Below, in pieces: positions 8,250 through 15,270 of a stretch of DNA of 64,000 bases; positions within the stretch are counted from its first letter, which is position 1; each line of letters opens with the position of its first letter. Position numbers and translations under genes: made by a program. The stretch is from Streptomyces fodineus (GTDB lineage: Bacteria > Actinomycetota > Actinomycetes > Streptomycetales > Streptomycetaceae). The notes under the pieces are model-generated. The model ran no database searches. It saw only the letters and a program-made list of their open reading frames with translations, and was not told where the DNA came from. The stretch lies in contig NZ_CP017248.1 in assembly GCF_001735805.1 (NCBI RefSeq), positions 4,402,001 through 4,466,000 on the forward strand, given 5' to 3'.

Positions 8250-9574
8250 TCTGCCGTGGCCTCCGCAGCCGCCCGGGCCGCCGCCGGAAGGGCGTCGGCG
8301 ATCTTCTGGATGGCCCGCTCGTCGTGGGCCGTGGACACGAACCAGGACTCGAAGGACGACGGCGGCAGATAGACGCCGTTCGCCAGCAGCGAGTGGAAGA
8401 ACGCGGTGAAGCGGTACGACTCCTGCCGCTTGGCGTCCTCGTAGTCGCGCACCTGCCGGTCGGTGAAGAACACCGAGAACATGTTGGAGGCGGTCTGCAG
8501 CCGGTGCGCGACGCCCTCCTTGTTCAGCGCCTCGGTGACGAGGGCCTGGATCTGCGCGGACACGGCGTCGACGGTGTCGTACGCGGCGTCGTCGAGCAGC
8601 CGCAGCTGGGCGAGCCCGGCGGCGGTGGCGACGGGATTACCGGAGAGGGTGCCGGCCTGGTAGACGGGCCCGGCGGGAGCGAGGTGAGCCATGACGTCGG
8701 TCCGCCCCCCGAAGGCGGCGGCGGGGAACCCGCCTCCCATCACCTTCCCGAACGTCATCAGGTCGGGCTTGACCCCGTCGATCCCGTACCACCCGGCGCG
8801 GCTGGTCCGGAAGCCGGTCATCACCTCGTCGGAGATGTAGAGGGCGCCGTTCTTGTGGCAGGCGTCCCTGAGCCCCTGGTTGAACCCGGGGTCCGGCGGT
8901 ACGACGCCCATGTTCCCGGGCGAGGCCTCGGTGATCACGCACGCGATCTCACCGGGGTGCCGGTGGAAGGCCTCCTGCACGGCCTCCAGGTCGTTGTACG
9001 GCAGCACGATCGTGTCACCGGCCTGGGCGCCGGTGACGCCGGGGGTGTCGGGCAGCGCGAACGTGGCGACGCCGCTGCCGGCCGCGGCGAGCAGCGCGTC
9101 CACGTGCCCGTGGTAGCACCCGGCGAACTTGATCACCTTGGACCGCCCGGTGAACCCACGGGCGAGCCGGATGGCGGACATGGTCGCCTCGGTCCCGCTG
9201 CTGACGAGCCGGACCTGCTCCACGGGCTCCACCCGGGCGACGATCTCCTCGGCGAGCGCGACCTCGCCCTCACCGGGCGTGCCGAAGGACGTACCGCGGG
9301 CGACGGCCTCCTGGACGGCGGCGATGACCTCGGGGTGCGCGTGCCCGAGGATCATCGGCCCCCAGGAGCAGACGAGGTCGACGTACTCCCGGCCATCCGC
9401 ATCTGTCAGGTAGGGGCCGCGGCCGGACACCATGAAGCGGGGCGTGCCGCCGACGGCGCGGAAGGCGCGCACCGGCGAGTTCACACCGCCGGGCGTGACG
9501 GCGGAGGCGCGGTCGAAGAGCGCCTGGGAGGCGGGCGCATCGTAGGGATAGGGCGTTTCGCTCAGGGCACTCAT
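8246..9574 (-). CDS. hemL: Glutamate-1-semialdehyde 2,1-aminomutase
   Basis: A 442-residue class III aminotransferase-fold enzyme. The PLP lysine is K277 in D-L-M-T-F-G-K-V-M-G-G-G, and the sequence V-N-S-P-V-R-A-F near residue 31 is typical of HemL. It converts glutamate-1-semialdehyde to 5-aminolevulinate, the committed C5-pathway precursor of haem, sirohaem and cobalamin. The ATG start has a purine-rich stretch upstream. A strong GC hairpin lies 60 bp before the start (listed separately). The coupled downstream gene is the histidine phosphatase. Confidence 0.96.
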   Translation of the reverse strand: MSALSETPYPYDAPASQALFDRASAVTPGGVNSPVRAFRAVGGTPRFMVSGRGPYLTDADGREYVDLVCSWGPMILGHAHPEVIAAVQEAVARGTSFGTPGEGEVALAEEIVARVEPVEQVRLVSSGTEATMSAIRLARGFTGRSKVIKFAGCYHGHVDALLAAAGSGVATFALPDTPGVTGAQAGDTIVLPYNDLEAVQEAFHRHPGEIACVITEASPGNMGVVPPDPGFNQGLRDACHKNGALYISDEVMTGFRTSRAGWYGIDGVKPDLMTFGKVMGGGFPAAAFGGRTDVMAHLAPAGPVYQAGTLSGNPVATAAGLAQLRLLDDAAYDTVDAVSAQIQALVTEALNKEGVAHRLQTASNMFSVFFTDRQVRDYEDAKRQESYRFTAFFHSLLANGVYLPPSSFESWFVSTAHDERAIQKIADALPAAARAAAEATAE

Positions 9575-10144
9575 GACGTGCGACTTCTCCGCCTTCTCGG
9601 AACTGACGGTTGCGTGGTGACCTCCTCAGGGTAGGCCGCGGCACGGTCGTGCCGCGGCCCGCCTCCGGCCCGCAGCGCCGCGGGGGCGCCATCTGCGAGA
9701 CTGAGACCTGATACACACAGCTCATACGCACGTAGTGATCAGGGACCGGGAAATACCCCGTGGACTGTTGTTCCACCGCACGTTTCGGCGGGCGGACGTG
9801 GGGGAGGTCACTGACACGATGATCGGGTTGCGCGGCGGGGGCCACGCGTCCTAGAAAAGCAGTCGGGTGGAGATATGCATCGCGGTGGCGGACTGGGCGA
9901 GGGGACTGATGACCTGGGTCCTCGACGTGCCCGGCGGGGAAGGCACCGGCGCGACGCGGAGGAGACAACCGAAACACGGCAGAGCGACGCACGTCAGACA
10001 CAGGATGTACCGGGTGAGCCCGATCGGTACGACCGGCGGACCGACCGGCAGCTGGAGAGCCAGCTCGACCGGTCGATCGACCGCCGGCCGGGCCCCCGGG
10101 CCGACCGCCCGAGGGCGGGGAGCAGGAATGGTGGTCGGGTGGGG
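9575..10144. other. 570-bp non-coding stretch between hemL and a conserved gene
   Basis: No gene with family support was seen here. It must hold the hemL promoter (minus strand) and the promoter and leader of the gene starting at 10145 (plus strand). A perfect 12-bp-stem hairpin lies near the hemL side at 9634-9659. The frame of the 10145 gene stays open back to about 9875, but the translation there is Arg/Asp-rich low-complexity sequence and looks like a leader rather than protein. Confidence 0.6.
9634..9659. promoter_or_regulatory. GC-rich perfect hairpin in the hemL leader region
   Basis: GGCCGCGGCACG followed after 2 bases by its exact complement, a 12-bp stem ending 60 bp upstream of the hemL start. 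No T-run follows on either strand, so it is not a classic terminator. It could be an operator or a leader structure of hemL. Function is inferred from position only. Confidence 0.5.
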
Positions 10145-10576
10145 GTGACGTACAAATACTTCGGCGCGCCGGACGGCGCGACCGCGGCCCGCGTCCCCAT
10201 CTCGATGCGCCCCGAGGAACTCGGCGGCGACGAGCTGGGCATGAACGGCATGTTCACCAAGATCAAGCCGGAGACGATGGCCGCGATGGTGCTGACCGGC
10301 ATCGAGGGCGTCCCCCTGCACAAGGTCCCGCCCCTGGAACTGGTCGTCCTGCACCCCGACTACGCGGTCGTCAAACTCCCCATGACCGTCGTCGACCCCC
10401 TGCGCGGCATCGGTGAGGAGGCGGTGGGCGCGGCGGCCTTCATCTGGTCGACGGTGCCGGACCGGGGTGGGCCGCGGGATGCGTTCAATGTGTATCAGTT
10501 GCTGCACGAGTGGCAGGACTTCTCGCACCGGCTGCATGAGGCCGGGCATCAGCCGTACTGCCTGGTGTGGCCCTGA
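10145..10576 (+). CDS. Conserved actinobacterial protein of unknown function; target gene of the integrative element
   Basis: A 143-residue protein starting with V-T-Y-K-Y-F-G-A-P-D-G. I do not recognise a functional domain. The GTG start at 10145 is chosen because the sequence upstream in the same frame is low-complexity and has no start with a good ribosome-binding site nearer the body. There is no signal peptide or membrane segment. Its last 25 codons recur at 14994-15068 with five base differences, all synonymous, so this gene's 3' end is the attachment site of the adjoining element. It ends in an intact stop and a strong terminator, so the insertion left the gene whole. Confidence 0.75.
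   Translation: MTYKYFGAPDGATAARVPISMRPEELGGDELGMNGMFTKIKPETMAAMVLTGIEGVPLHKVPPLELVVLHPDYAVVKLPMTVVDPLRGIGEEAVGAAAFIWSTVPDRGGPRDAFNVYQLLHEWQDFSHRLHEAGHQPYCLVWP
10501..10576. repeat. attL: direct repeat copy 1 (gene-bearing end)
   Basis: The copy inside the intact gene. It starts with GCTGCACGAGTGGCAGGACT, and the first 27 bases match copy 2 exactly. The remaining differences are at wobble positions (His, Ala, Tyr, Leu and Val codons). Because all five differences are synonymous, the two copies probably diverged as working gene ends before the insertion joined them. Confidence 0.85.
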
Positions 10577-10606
10577 TCGGCTCTGAGCTGGGGTTTCTTG
10601 CGGGTT

Positions 10607-10634
10607 GGGCGGGGTCTTCGGACCTCGCCCTTTT
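10607..10634 (+). terminator. Rho-independent terminator after the target gene
   Basis: GGGCGGGGTC, loop TTCG, GACCTCGCCC, then TTTT. A 10-bp stem with one G-T pair and a stable UUCG-type loop, 30 bp after the stop. A weaker related hairpin follows the second repeat copy at 15089-15112, so the terminator region is shared by both att ends. Confidence 0.75.
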
Positions 10635-10652
10635 GGGTGCCGGGGAGGGCCG

Positions 10653-11801
10653 TCAGGCGGCCAGGGCACATTGAGGGCACATTGGTTTTGCTGGGTGCAC
10701 TGAAGTGCCCTGGGCGGCGGGCGGGTCGCCGTCGTCTGCCGCCTCGGCTTCCGTATCCGTTTCCGTTTCCGTGAAGGCGTCGTCGATCGCCTTGCGGGTG
10801 CGGGTCTCGCTGGACGGCAACAGGTGGGTGTACGTCCGCAGCGTGAAGCCCGGGTCCGAGTGGCCGAGGTACTCGGAGAGCGCCTTGATGCTCTCCCCCG
10901 CGTCCAGGAGCACGGAGGCGTACGCGTGCCGGAGGGCGTGCATGCCGTCTTCTGGGGCCGCCTGCAGGTAGCGCGCGCCGCGCTCGCGGGGAGGGATCAC
11001 GCCGGCGGCGGCCAGGGCGCGCTTCCAGTCGCCCATGTTGAAGACGCTGCGGTTGTAGGCCCGCCCCTTCGCGTCGACGAAGAGGAGACGGAAGGTCTTC
11101 AGCTCGCCGTCCGGCTTGGCCCAGGGCAGGGTGACCTCGGCGGGCGGGAACTCCTTCATGTGGGCCTTGAGGGCGGCAGCAAGCTGGGCCGATAGAGGCA
11201 CCGACCGGATCTTGTTGCCCTTGGGCAGGGCGAAGACGGGCTTCGTACCGACGAGCCGAACCTGGCGGTTGACGTGGATCCAGCCGCCCTTGAAGTCGAT
11301 GTCCTCGACGGCGAAGCCGAACACCTCGCCCTGGCGCAGGCCGCAGCCGAAGGCAAGCTTGCCGCCGGCCTGGAAGCGCTTCGGTAGGCCGGCGATGACG
11401 GCGCGCACGCGCTCCAACGGCCAAGGGATGATCTTCTTCTTGGTCGCGGTCGGCAGCTTGACCGACTTCGCCTTGCAGGGGTTCTTCGGCAACAGCCCGT
11501 CCTCCACGGCCGCGCCGAGGATGCTGGAGAGGATGTCGAAGATGCCATCGATCGTCGATACTTCGAGGCCACTGTCCTGAAGCGTCCGGATCCAACCCTG
11601 AACGACCGAGGGCTGGTTGAGGGACCGCAGCTCGCGTCGGCCGAGGTGCTCGACTATGTGGTTGCGGACGGTCGCCTCGTAGCGGAGTGCGGTCGTCGGG
11701 CCGACGGAGTTCGCGTCGAGCCACTTCTGCGCGTAGGCGCCGAGCGTCTGCTTCGTCTCTGCGGGGACGACGTAGGAGCCGCGCCGGATCTCTACGTCCA
11801 C
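10653..11801 (-). CDS. Tyrosine recombinase (phage-type integrase), 5'-truncated
   Basis: 382 residues from the first in-frame start (GTG). The SAM-like core-binding domain covers about residues 18-110 and the catalytic domain about 125-340. Catalytic residues are R156 (G-L-R-Q-G-E), H288-x-L-R291, H314 (Y-L-G-H-S-D-P) and the nucleophile Y324 (R-T-Y-T-H-L). Upstream of the start the same frame continues to encode V-R-Y-R-D-P-D-G-S-Q-R-K, the start of the arm-binding domain, up to about 11885. It then runs into the opposite-strand gene with no start codon. The usual further N-terminal residues and a promoter are missing. It would integrate and, with help, excise the element. Activity is doubtful because of the truncation. 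Confidence 0.85.
   Translation of the reverse strand: MDVEIRRGSYVVPAETKQTLGAYAQKWLDANSVGPTTALRYEATVRNHIVEHLGRRELRSLNQPSVVQGWIRTLQDSGLEVSTIDGIFDILSSILGAAVEDGLLPKNPCKAKSVKLPTATKKKIIPWPLERVRAVIAGLPKRFQAGGKLAFGCGLRQGEVFGFAVEDIDFKGGWIHVNRQVRLVGTKPVFALPKGNKIRSVPLSAQLAAALKAHMKEFPPAEVTLPWAKPDGELKTFRLLFVDAKGRAYNRSVFNMGDWKRALAAAGVIPPRERGARYLQAAPEDGMHALRHAYASVLLDAGESIKALSEYLGHSDPGFTLRTYTHLLPSSETRTRKAIDDAFTETETDTEAEAADDGDPPAAQGTSVHPAKPMCPQCALAA
10663..10684. repeat. Tandem 11-mer pair, probable integrase arm-type sites (left)
   Basis: Two back-to-back copies of AGGGCACATTG. A matching pair with the core AGGGCACAT lies near the other end of the element (14866-14887). Short direct repeats at one helical turn spacing on both sides of the crossover core are typical of arm-type sites bound by the N-terminal domain of tyrosine integrases. 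The left pair overlaps the last codons of the integrase. Confidence 0.6.
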
Positions 11802-11890
11802 CTCGGCGGCGCGGTTGTCCGCCTCCGCCTTGGTATCGAAGTTCTCCTTGCGCTGGCTGCCGTCCGGGTCGCGGTAGCGGACGCCGGAGG

Positions 11891-12148
11891 GTGGTGAGCA
11901 AGGACAACGCGGAACTGTTCCTGGAGACCGCCAAGGCTCTGTACTTCCCGCAGCGCACCAGCGCCGCCGCCCTGCACCAGCTGAAGGGCACTATGCCCGA
12001 ACCCGACCGACAGCGTCTTGCCGGCTACCTGCGGTCCCCCGAGGCTCCGGATGCCAAGCGGGACGACGCGCTCGCCCTGCTGGACCGGATGCGGCAGGAC
12101 GCCAAACAGTACGGGATCGTGCCCGTCCCGGAGGTGGCTGCCCGATGA
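11891..12148 (+). CDS. Small protein of unknown function, first gene of the element's cargo operon
   Basis: About 85 residues from tandem GTG codons (11891 or 11894): V-S-K-D-N-A-E-L-F-L-E-T-A-K and onward. It is predicted to be mostly helical and hydrophilic, with no membrane segment or signal peptide. I recognise no family. The stop overlaps the ATG of the PhyH gene (ATGA), so the two are coupled. It begins within a few bases of where the opposite-strand integrase sequence breaks off, leaving no room for a promoter. It may therefore be the 3' part of a once longer gene. A GGAGGG precedes the start but at short spacing. Confidence 0.6.
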   Translation: MVSKDNAELFLETAKALYFPQRTSAAALHQLKGTMPEPDRQRLAGYLRSPEAPDAKRDDALALLDRMRQDAKQYGIVPVPEVAAR

Positions 12149-13017
12149 CCACGACCGCTCCCGACTTGGCGGCACGGTTCCGCACCGACGGATTCGCCTT
12201 CCCTGTGGACGCGCTCACGCGTGCCGAGGCCGAACAGGCGCTGGCCGAGTGCCAAACCTACTTGCGTGCCGTGAGCGCAGTGGGCGGCGCCCTGGCACGG
12301 TACGCGGCCTTCCCCAAGATCCACCTGGTCGCCTCCTGGGCCGATCGGATCGTGCACCACCCCGCGATCCTCGACGCCGTCGAGTCACTGCTGGGACCCG
12401 ACCTGCTGGTGTGGTCCACCAACCTCTTCATCAGGCCCGCGCACAGCGGTAGTTCACTCGCCTGGCACCAGGACGCCGTCTACCTGGGCCTGGACGGCTA
12501 CCAGCAGCACGCGGCACGCGTCTGGGTCGCGCTCACCGACACCACTGTCGCCAACGGCACCATGCGCTACGCGCGGGGTTCACATCTGCGCGGCGCGTTG
12601 CCACATCGGTTCGGTGGTTCCGGCCTAGAGGACATCATGCGCGGTGAGGAGATCGCCGTCGACATCGATGAGGCGGCGGCTGTCGACGTTCTCCTTGACG
12701 CTGGCCAGTGCTCTGTGCACCATCTGGCCATGGCCCACGCTTCGGGCCCCAACCAGACCGATACTGGACGTTTCAACTTCGCAATCGACTACATCACACC
12801 GCGAGTCTCCCCCACCGCGGGCGAGGACAGCGCCCTGCTCGTCCGCGGCACGGACACCGGTGCTTTCCTGCCCGAGCGCAGGCCCGAGTCCAACTTCGAC
12901 CAGGCCGCCCTGAACGAGTTCTACTCCGCTGTCACTCGTCGCCAGAAGCGGATCGACCAGACGGTCCAGAAACGGAACGCCGGGAAAGGCCCCGACACAC
13001 CCCGGGACCCGTCGTGA
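12145..13017 (+). CDS. Phytanoyl-CoA dioxygenase (PhyH) family protein
   Basis: A 290-residue Fe(II)/2-oxoglutarate-dependent oxygenase of the PhyH family. The facial triad is visible: H108-x-D110 in A-W-H-Q-D, and the distal H198 in A-H-A-S-G-P-N. The 2-oxoglutarate-binding R209 lies in G-R-F-N-F-A-I-D-Y. Such enzymes hydroxylate small molecules, amino acids or peptidyl groups, and the substrate is not evident here. It is coupled to the small gene before it (ATGA) and to the protease gene after it (GTGA). It is cargo of the 10.5-15.1 kb element. The last 40 residues are basic and polar. Confidence 0.88.
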   Translation: MTTTAPDLAARFRTDGFAFPVDALTRAEAEQALAECQTYLRAVSAVGGALARYAAFPKIHLVASWADRIVHHPAILDAVESLLGPDLLVWSTNLFIRPAHSGSSLAWHQDAVYLGLDGYQQHAARVWVALTDTTVANGTMRYARGSHLRGALPHRFGGSGLEDIMRGEEIAVDIDEAAAVDVLLDAGQCSVHHLAMAHASGPNQTDTGRFNFAIDYITPRVSPTAGEDSALLVRGTDTGAFLPERRPESNFDQAALNEFYSAVTRRQKRIDQTVQKRNAGKGPDTPRDPS

Positions 13018-13847
13018 CGACGGCACGCCCTACCGGCAAGGACGCCGACTCCGCGGTCTCCGAAGCCGCCGACGCCGACTGGCTGTCCGGGATCGTGCCT
13101 CCCTGGTGGACGGCCGGAAGCGTCCCTCACCGGATGGACCTGTCCGGCTGGATGCCACCCGTGATCGACCAGGGGCAGGTCCCACTGTGCACCGCCGCGG
13201 TCACCACGGCGATCGCCGGCTATTACGCCCGCCGGGCCAAGCAGCTGGAGTTCACCCCCTCAGTCCTTTTCAATTACCGGCTCTCACGCCGGCTCGCCGG
13301 TTCCGCGGACCGCAAGGGCTCCCGTCTCGAACACAGCTTCCGCGCCTGGGCAGAGTCGGGGCTGTGCGAGGAGGCAGCCTGGCCGTACGACGAACTCGGT
13401 CCGACCCGGGTCGACCGGGATCCGCCCGAGCACTGCCACGTCACCGCGCGGCACTCCCGCCCGATCGCGCGTCCGCTGCGCGCGCCGGACGGGGCTGGCC
13501 TGCTCGACCTGGCGCGCCGGTACATCGCGCTGGGCATCCCTGTGAGCGTGGAGATCCGGCTCTGTCCGTCGATCTCCATGTCCCTGCTGAACGGCGGTGT
13601 CATTCCTGTACAGCTGCCCACGGAGCAGTCGGTGGGACCTCATGTGGTCCTGTTGACCGGCTACGACGACGAGGCGGACACCGCTCCCTACGACCGGGGT
13701 ACCGGCTCGGGAGCCTTCCGCGTCCGGAACAGCTGGGGAACCGGCTGGGGGGTCCAGGGCTACGGCCTCCTTCCCTACGCCTTCCTCGAACAGAAGCTCA
13801 CTGGCGAGAACTGGATCGTCGTGGAAGAGGACTGGCAGAAACAGTGA
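13014..13847 (+). CDS. Papain-like (C1 family) cysteine protease, cytoplasmic
   Basis: 277 residues from a GTG that overlaps the PhyH stop (GTGA). The papain fold signature is clear: I-D-Q-G-Q-V-P-L-C59-T-A-A for the nucleophile, P-H210-V-V-L-L-T-G-Y-D-D for the catalytic His, and V-R-N239-S-W-G-T-G-W-G for the Asn. The oxyanion-hole Gln is Q53. There is no signal peptide or obvious pro-domain, so it should act in the cytoplasm, which is unusual for bacterial C1A enzymes. Coupling with a PhyH oxygenase suggests processing and modification of one target, possibly the small protein encoded first. That is inference. Confidence 0.87.
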   Translation: MTTARPTGKDADSAVSEAADADWLSGIVPPWWTAGSVPHRMDLSGWMPPVIDQGQVPLCTAAVTTAIAGYYARRAKQLEFTPSVLFNYRLSRRLAGSADRKGSRLEHSFRAWAESGLCEEAAWPYDELGPTRVDRDPPEHCHVTARHSRPIARPLRAPDGAGLLDLARRYIALGIPVSVEIRLCPSISMSLLNGGVIPVQLPTEQSVGPHVVLLTGYDDEADTAPYDRGTGSGAFRVRNSWGTGWGVQGYGLLPYAFLEQKLTGENWIVVEEDWQKQ

Positions 13848-13988
13848 GTGCGGCTCGTCCGGAAAGCTCTCTTTTTCGGCCCGCGTCTACGAAAGAAAGC
13901 AGCCAGTACGGGTCTTCGCGTCGCTTAGCCACGAAGAGCCAGCGGGAATAATAACCAGTGAACCTAACACCCCCCACAGGAAAGTTGG

Positions 13989-14831
13989 TTGACGTTGCGG
14001 AGGTTCCTGGCGACCACCGCCCGTTGGGCGGCACCTACCGTTGTCCTCGCTCAGGTCTGCCTCGTATGGACCGGCGTGTTCAGCCTCGGCGAGGCGGTGG
14101 CGGTCGGACTGTTACTCGAACTCCTCCTGGCCGGGATCGTGATCACCGAATTTACCCTTGCCACGCGGGCCTACAAGACCTCCCGGAGCCGGGGGGCCGA
14201 CGGGCAGGAGGCCCTCAACCAGGCGCTATCCACCGTGCTCCCTGCCCCGGTGGCCAAGGTGATGGGGATGGAATTCGGCCTTTTCCGCGCTCTTTGGCGC
14301 TGGATCCGCCGCAAGCCGGACGCACCGGAAGGCCACCAGATCCTGACCTACGGCTCGGAAATCAAGCCAATCATGTGGGCAATGGTGTTTCTCGTGCCTC
14401 TGGAGATCCTCGCCGTCGAGTTTCTCGTCCCCTGGTCCGTGGTGCGCATCATCCTGCTGGCGCTCTCCATCTATGGAACCCTCTGGGTGCTCGGCTTCAT
14501 CGCGGCACTGTCCATCCGCCCGCACAGCGTCGGCGACGGCAAAATGGTGCTGCGGTTTGCTCACTTCGTACAGATCGCGATCCCGCTTGACCTCGTCGAA
14601 TCGGTCCGCGCGACCCGGCACAGCGGCTATCGCAGAGCCGTCCAGATCAACGACGGCATCCTGGCGATGCCAATCGGTGACTCCACCACCCTGAGCGTCA
14701 AGCTGCGCGAGCCGTACTCTGTGGCGCCCAAGCCCGGGAAGCCGTTCCAGGAGGTGCGAGAGGTCCGCTTCGCCGCGGACAACACTCGTGAAGCCGTCCG
14801 TATCCTCACGGCGAACATCGTCGCCGACTGA
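13989..14831 (+). CDS. Membrane protein of unknown function with a TTA codon
   Basis: 280 residues from a TTG start preceded by AGGAAA. There are two hydrophobic segments near the N-terminus (about 12-33 and 36-56), two more at about 130-150 and 155-178, and a cytoplasmic C-terminal domain of about 100 residues rich in strands. I recognise no family. Residue 42 is encoded by TTA (14112-14114), the leucine codon read by the bldA tRNA in streptomycetes, so translation may be limited to late growth. It lies 141 bp after the protease gene, so it may have its own promoter. It is the last gene inside the element. Confidence 0.7.
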   Translation: MTLRRFLATTARWAAPTVVLAQVCLVWTGVFSLGEAVAVGLLLELLLAGIVITEFTLATRAYKTSRSRGADGQEALNQALSTVLPAPVAKVMGMEFGLFRALWRWIRRKPDAPEGHQILTYGSEIKPIMWAMVFLVPLEILAVEFLVPWSVVRIILLALSIYGTLWVLGFIAALSIRPHSVGDGKMVLRFAHFVQIAIPLDLVESVRATRHSGYRRAVQINDGILAMPIGDSTTLSVKLREPYSVAPKPGKPFQEVREVRFAADNTREAVRILTANIVAD

Positions 14832-14865
14832 TCCGGCTGTCGGCCCTCGACGGTCGTGGTCGCCT

Positions 14866-14887
14866 AGGGCACATCCAGGGCACATGA
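14866..14887. repeat. Tandem 11-mer pair, probable integrase arm-type sites (right)
   Basis: AGGGCACATCC followed directly by AGGGCACATGA. It shares the nine-base core AGGGCACAT with the left pair at 10663-10684, in the same orientation on the printed strand. It lies 106 bp inside the right att core; the left pair lies about 135 bp inside the left core. This is a plausible attP arm layout. Confidence 0.55.
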
Positions 14888-14899
14888 GCCTGGGAAACG

Positions 14900-14946
14900 G
14901 CGTTGACCCGTGAGAACTACCGAGAGGAGTTTTCGCAGGTCAACGC
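14900..14946. repeat. 9-bp inverted repeat near attR
   Basis: GCGTTGACC and GGTCAACGC separated by 29 bases, between the right arm-type repeats and the att core. It could be a binding site for an accessory recombination protein. No such protein is encoded inside the element. Confidence 0.4.
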
Positions 14947-14992
14947 ACATTTCACTGAGAAACCCCAGGTCAGCGCCCTGCCACGCCCAATC

Positions 14993-15068
14993 GCTGCACG
15001 AGTGGCAGGACTTCTCGCATCGGCTGCATGAGGCGGGGCATCAGCCGTATTGCCTTGTTTGGCCCTGA
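14993..15068. repeat. attR: direct repeat copy 2, displaced gene 3' end
   Basis: Encodes the same last 25 residues and stop as the gene at 10145-10576, but has no upstream gene body. It has more T-ending codons (CAT, TAT, CTT, GTT) than copy 1. It marks the right boundary of the element and is a non-functional gene fragment. Confidence 0.85.
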
Positions 15069-15131
15069 GGTGGGGTTTCACGGTCTGTGGGCGGGGTTTT
15101 CGGACCCCGTCTTCGTCATGTACCCGGAGGG

Positions 15132-15173
15132 GTGAAGCCCGGGTCCGAGTGGCCGAGGTACTCGGAGAGCGCC
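15132..15173 (-). pseudogene. 42-bp integrase gene remnant outside the element
   Basis: Exactly identical to 10843-10884 in the integrase gene, the part encoding A-L-S-E-Y-L-G-H-S-D-P-G-F-T around catalytic H314, and in the same orientation. It lies 64 bp beyond the displaced gene end. It looks like the residue of a second, related integrase that once occupied the same site. Confidence 0.6.
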
Positions 15174-15270
15174 GCGCCGGATCACGTCGAGGCCGAGACC
15201 TCATGTCTCCCTCCGCGGGAGAGTCAGACCCTTCTTCTCATCATGTGATCCGTGGATAGCATCGGGGATC

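Larger units (their letters stand above)
10502..15068. mobile_element. Integrative element bounded by duplicated gene 3' ends
   Basis: The element is bounded by two copies of the last 25 codons of the gene at 10145-10576. They lie at 10502-10576 (attL side) and 14994-15068 (attR side), 70 of 75 bases identical. Between them lie a tyrosine integrase reading toward attL, four cargo genes, tandem 11-mers near each end, and a 9-bp inverted repeat near attR. No replication, transfer, excisionase or phage structural gene is visible. The integrase lacks its N-terminus, so the element may now be fixed. The boundaries follow from the repeat. The crossover probably lies in the 27-bp exact identity that begins at 10501 and 14993. 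Confidence 0.85.
14832..15270. other. 439-bp non-coding stretch: right end of the element and flanking remnants
   Basis: It holds, in order, a pair of AGGGCACAT 11-mers (14866-14887), a 9-bp inverted repeat (14900-14946), the displaced gene 3' end (14994-15068), a hairpin (15089-15112), and a 42-bp piece identical to the integrase gene (15132-15173). No complete gene was found before the NUDIX gene at 15271. Confidence 0.75.

Noticed and set aside
9875..10144. N-terminal extension of the gene at 10145
   Set aside because: The extension is Arg/Asp/Thr-rich low-complexity sequence without similarity to the compact domain that follows, so the GTG at 10145 was preferred.
10502..15068. The repeated gene end as a simple gene duplication
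   Set aside because: Only the last 25 codons are repeated, and an integrase with flanking tandem repeats lies inside, which fits site-specific integration better.
14917..15204. 95-residue minus-strand frame across attR
   Set aside because: It spans the displaced gene end and the integrase remnant in a different frame, so it is a chance frame over recombination debris.
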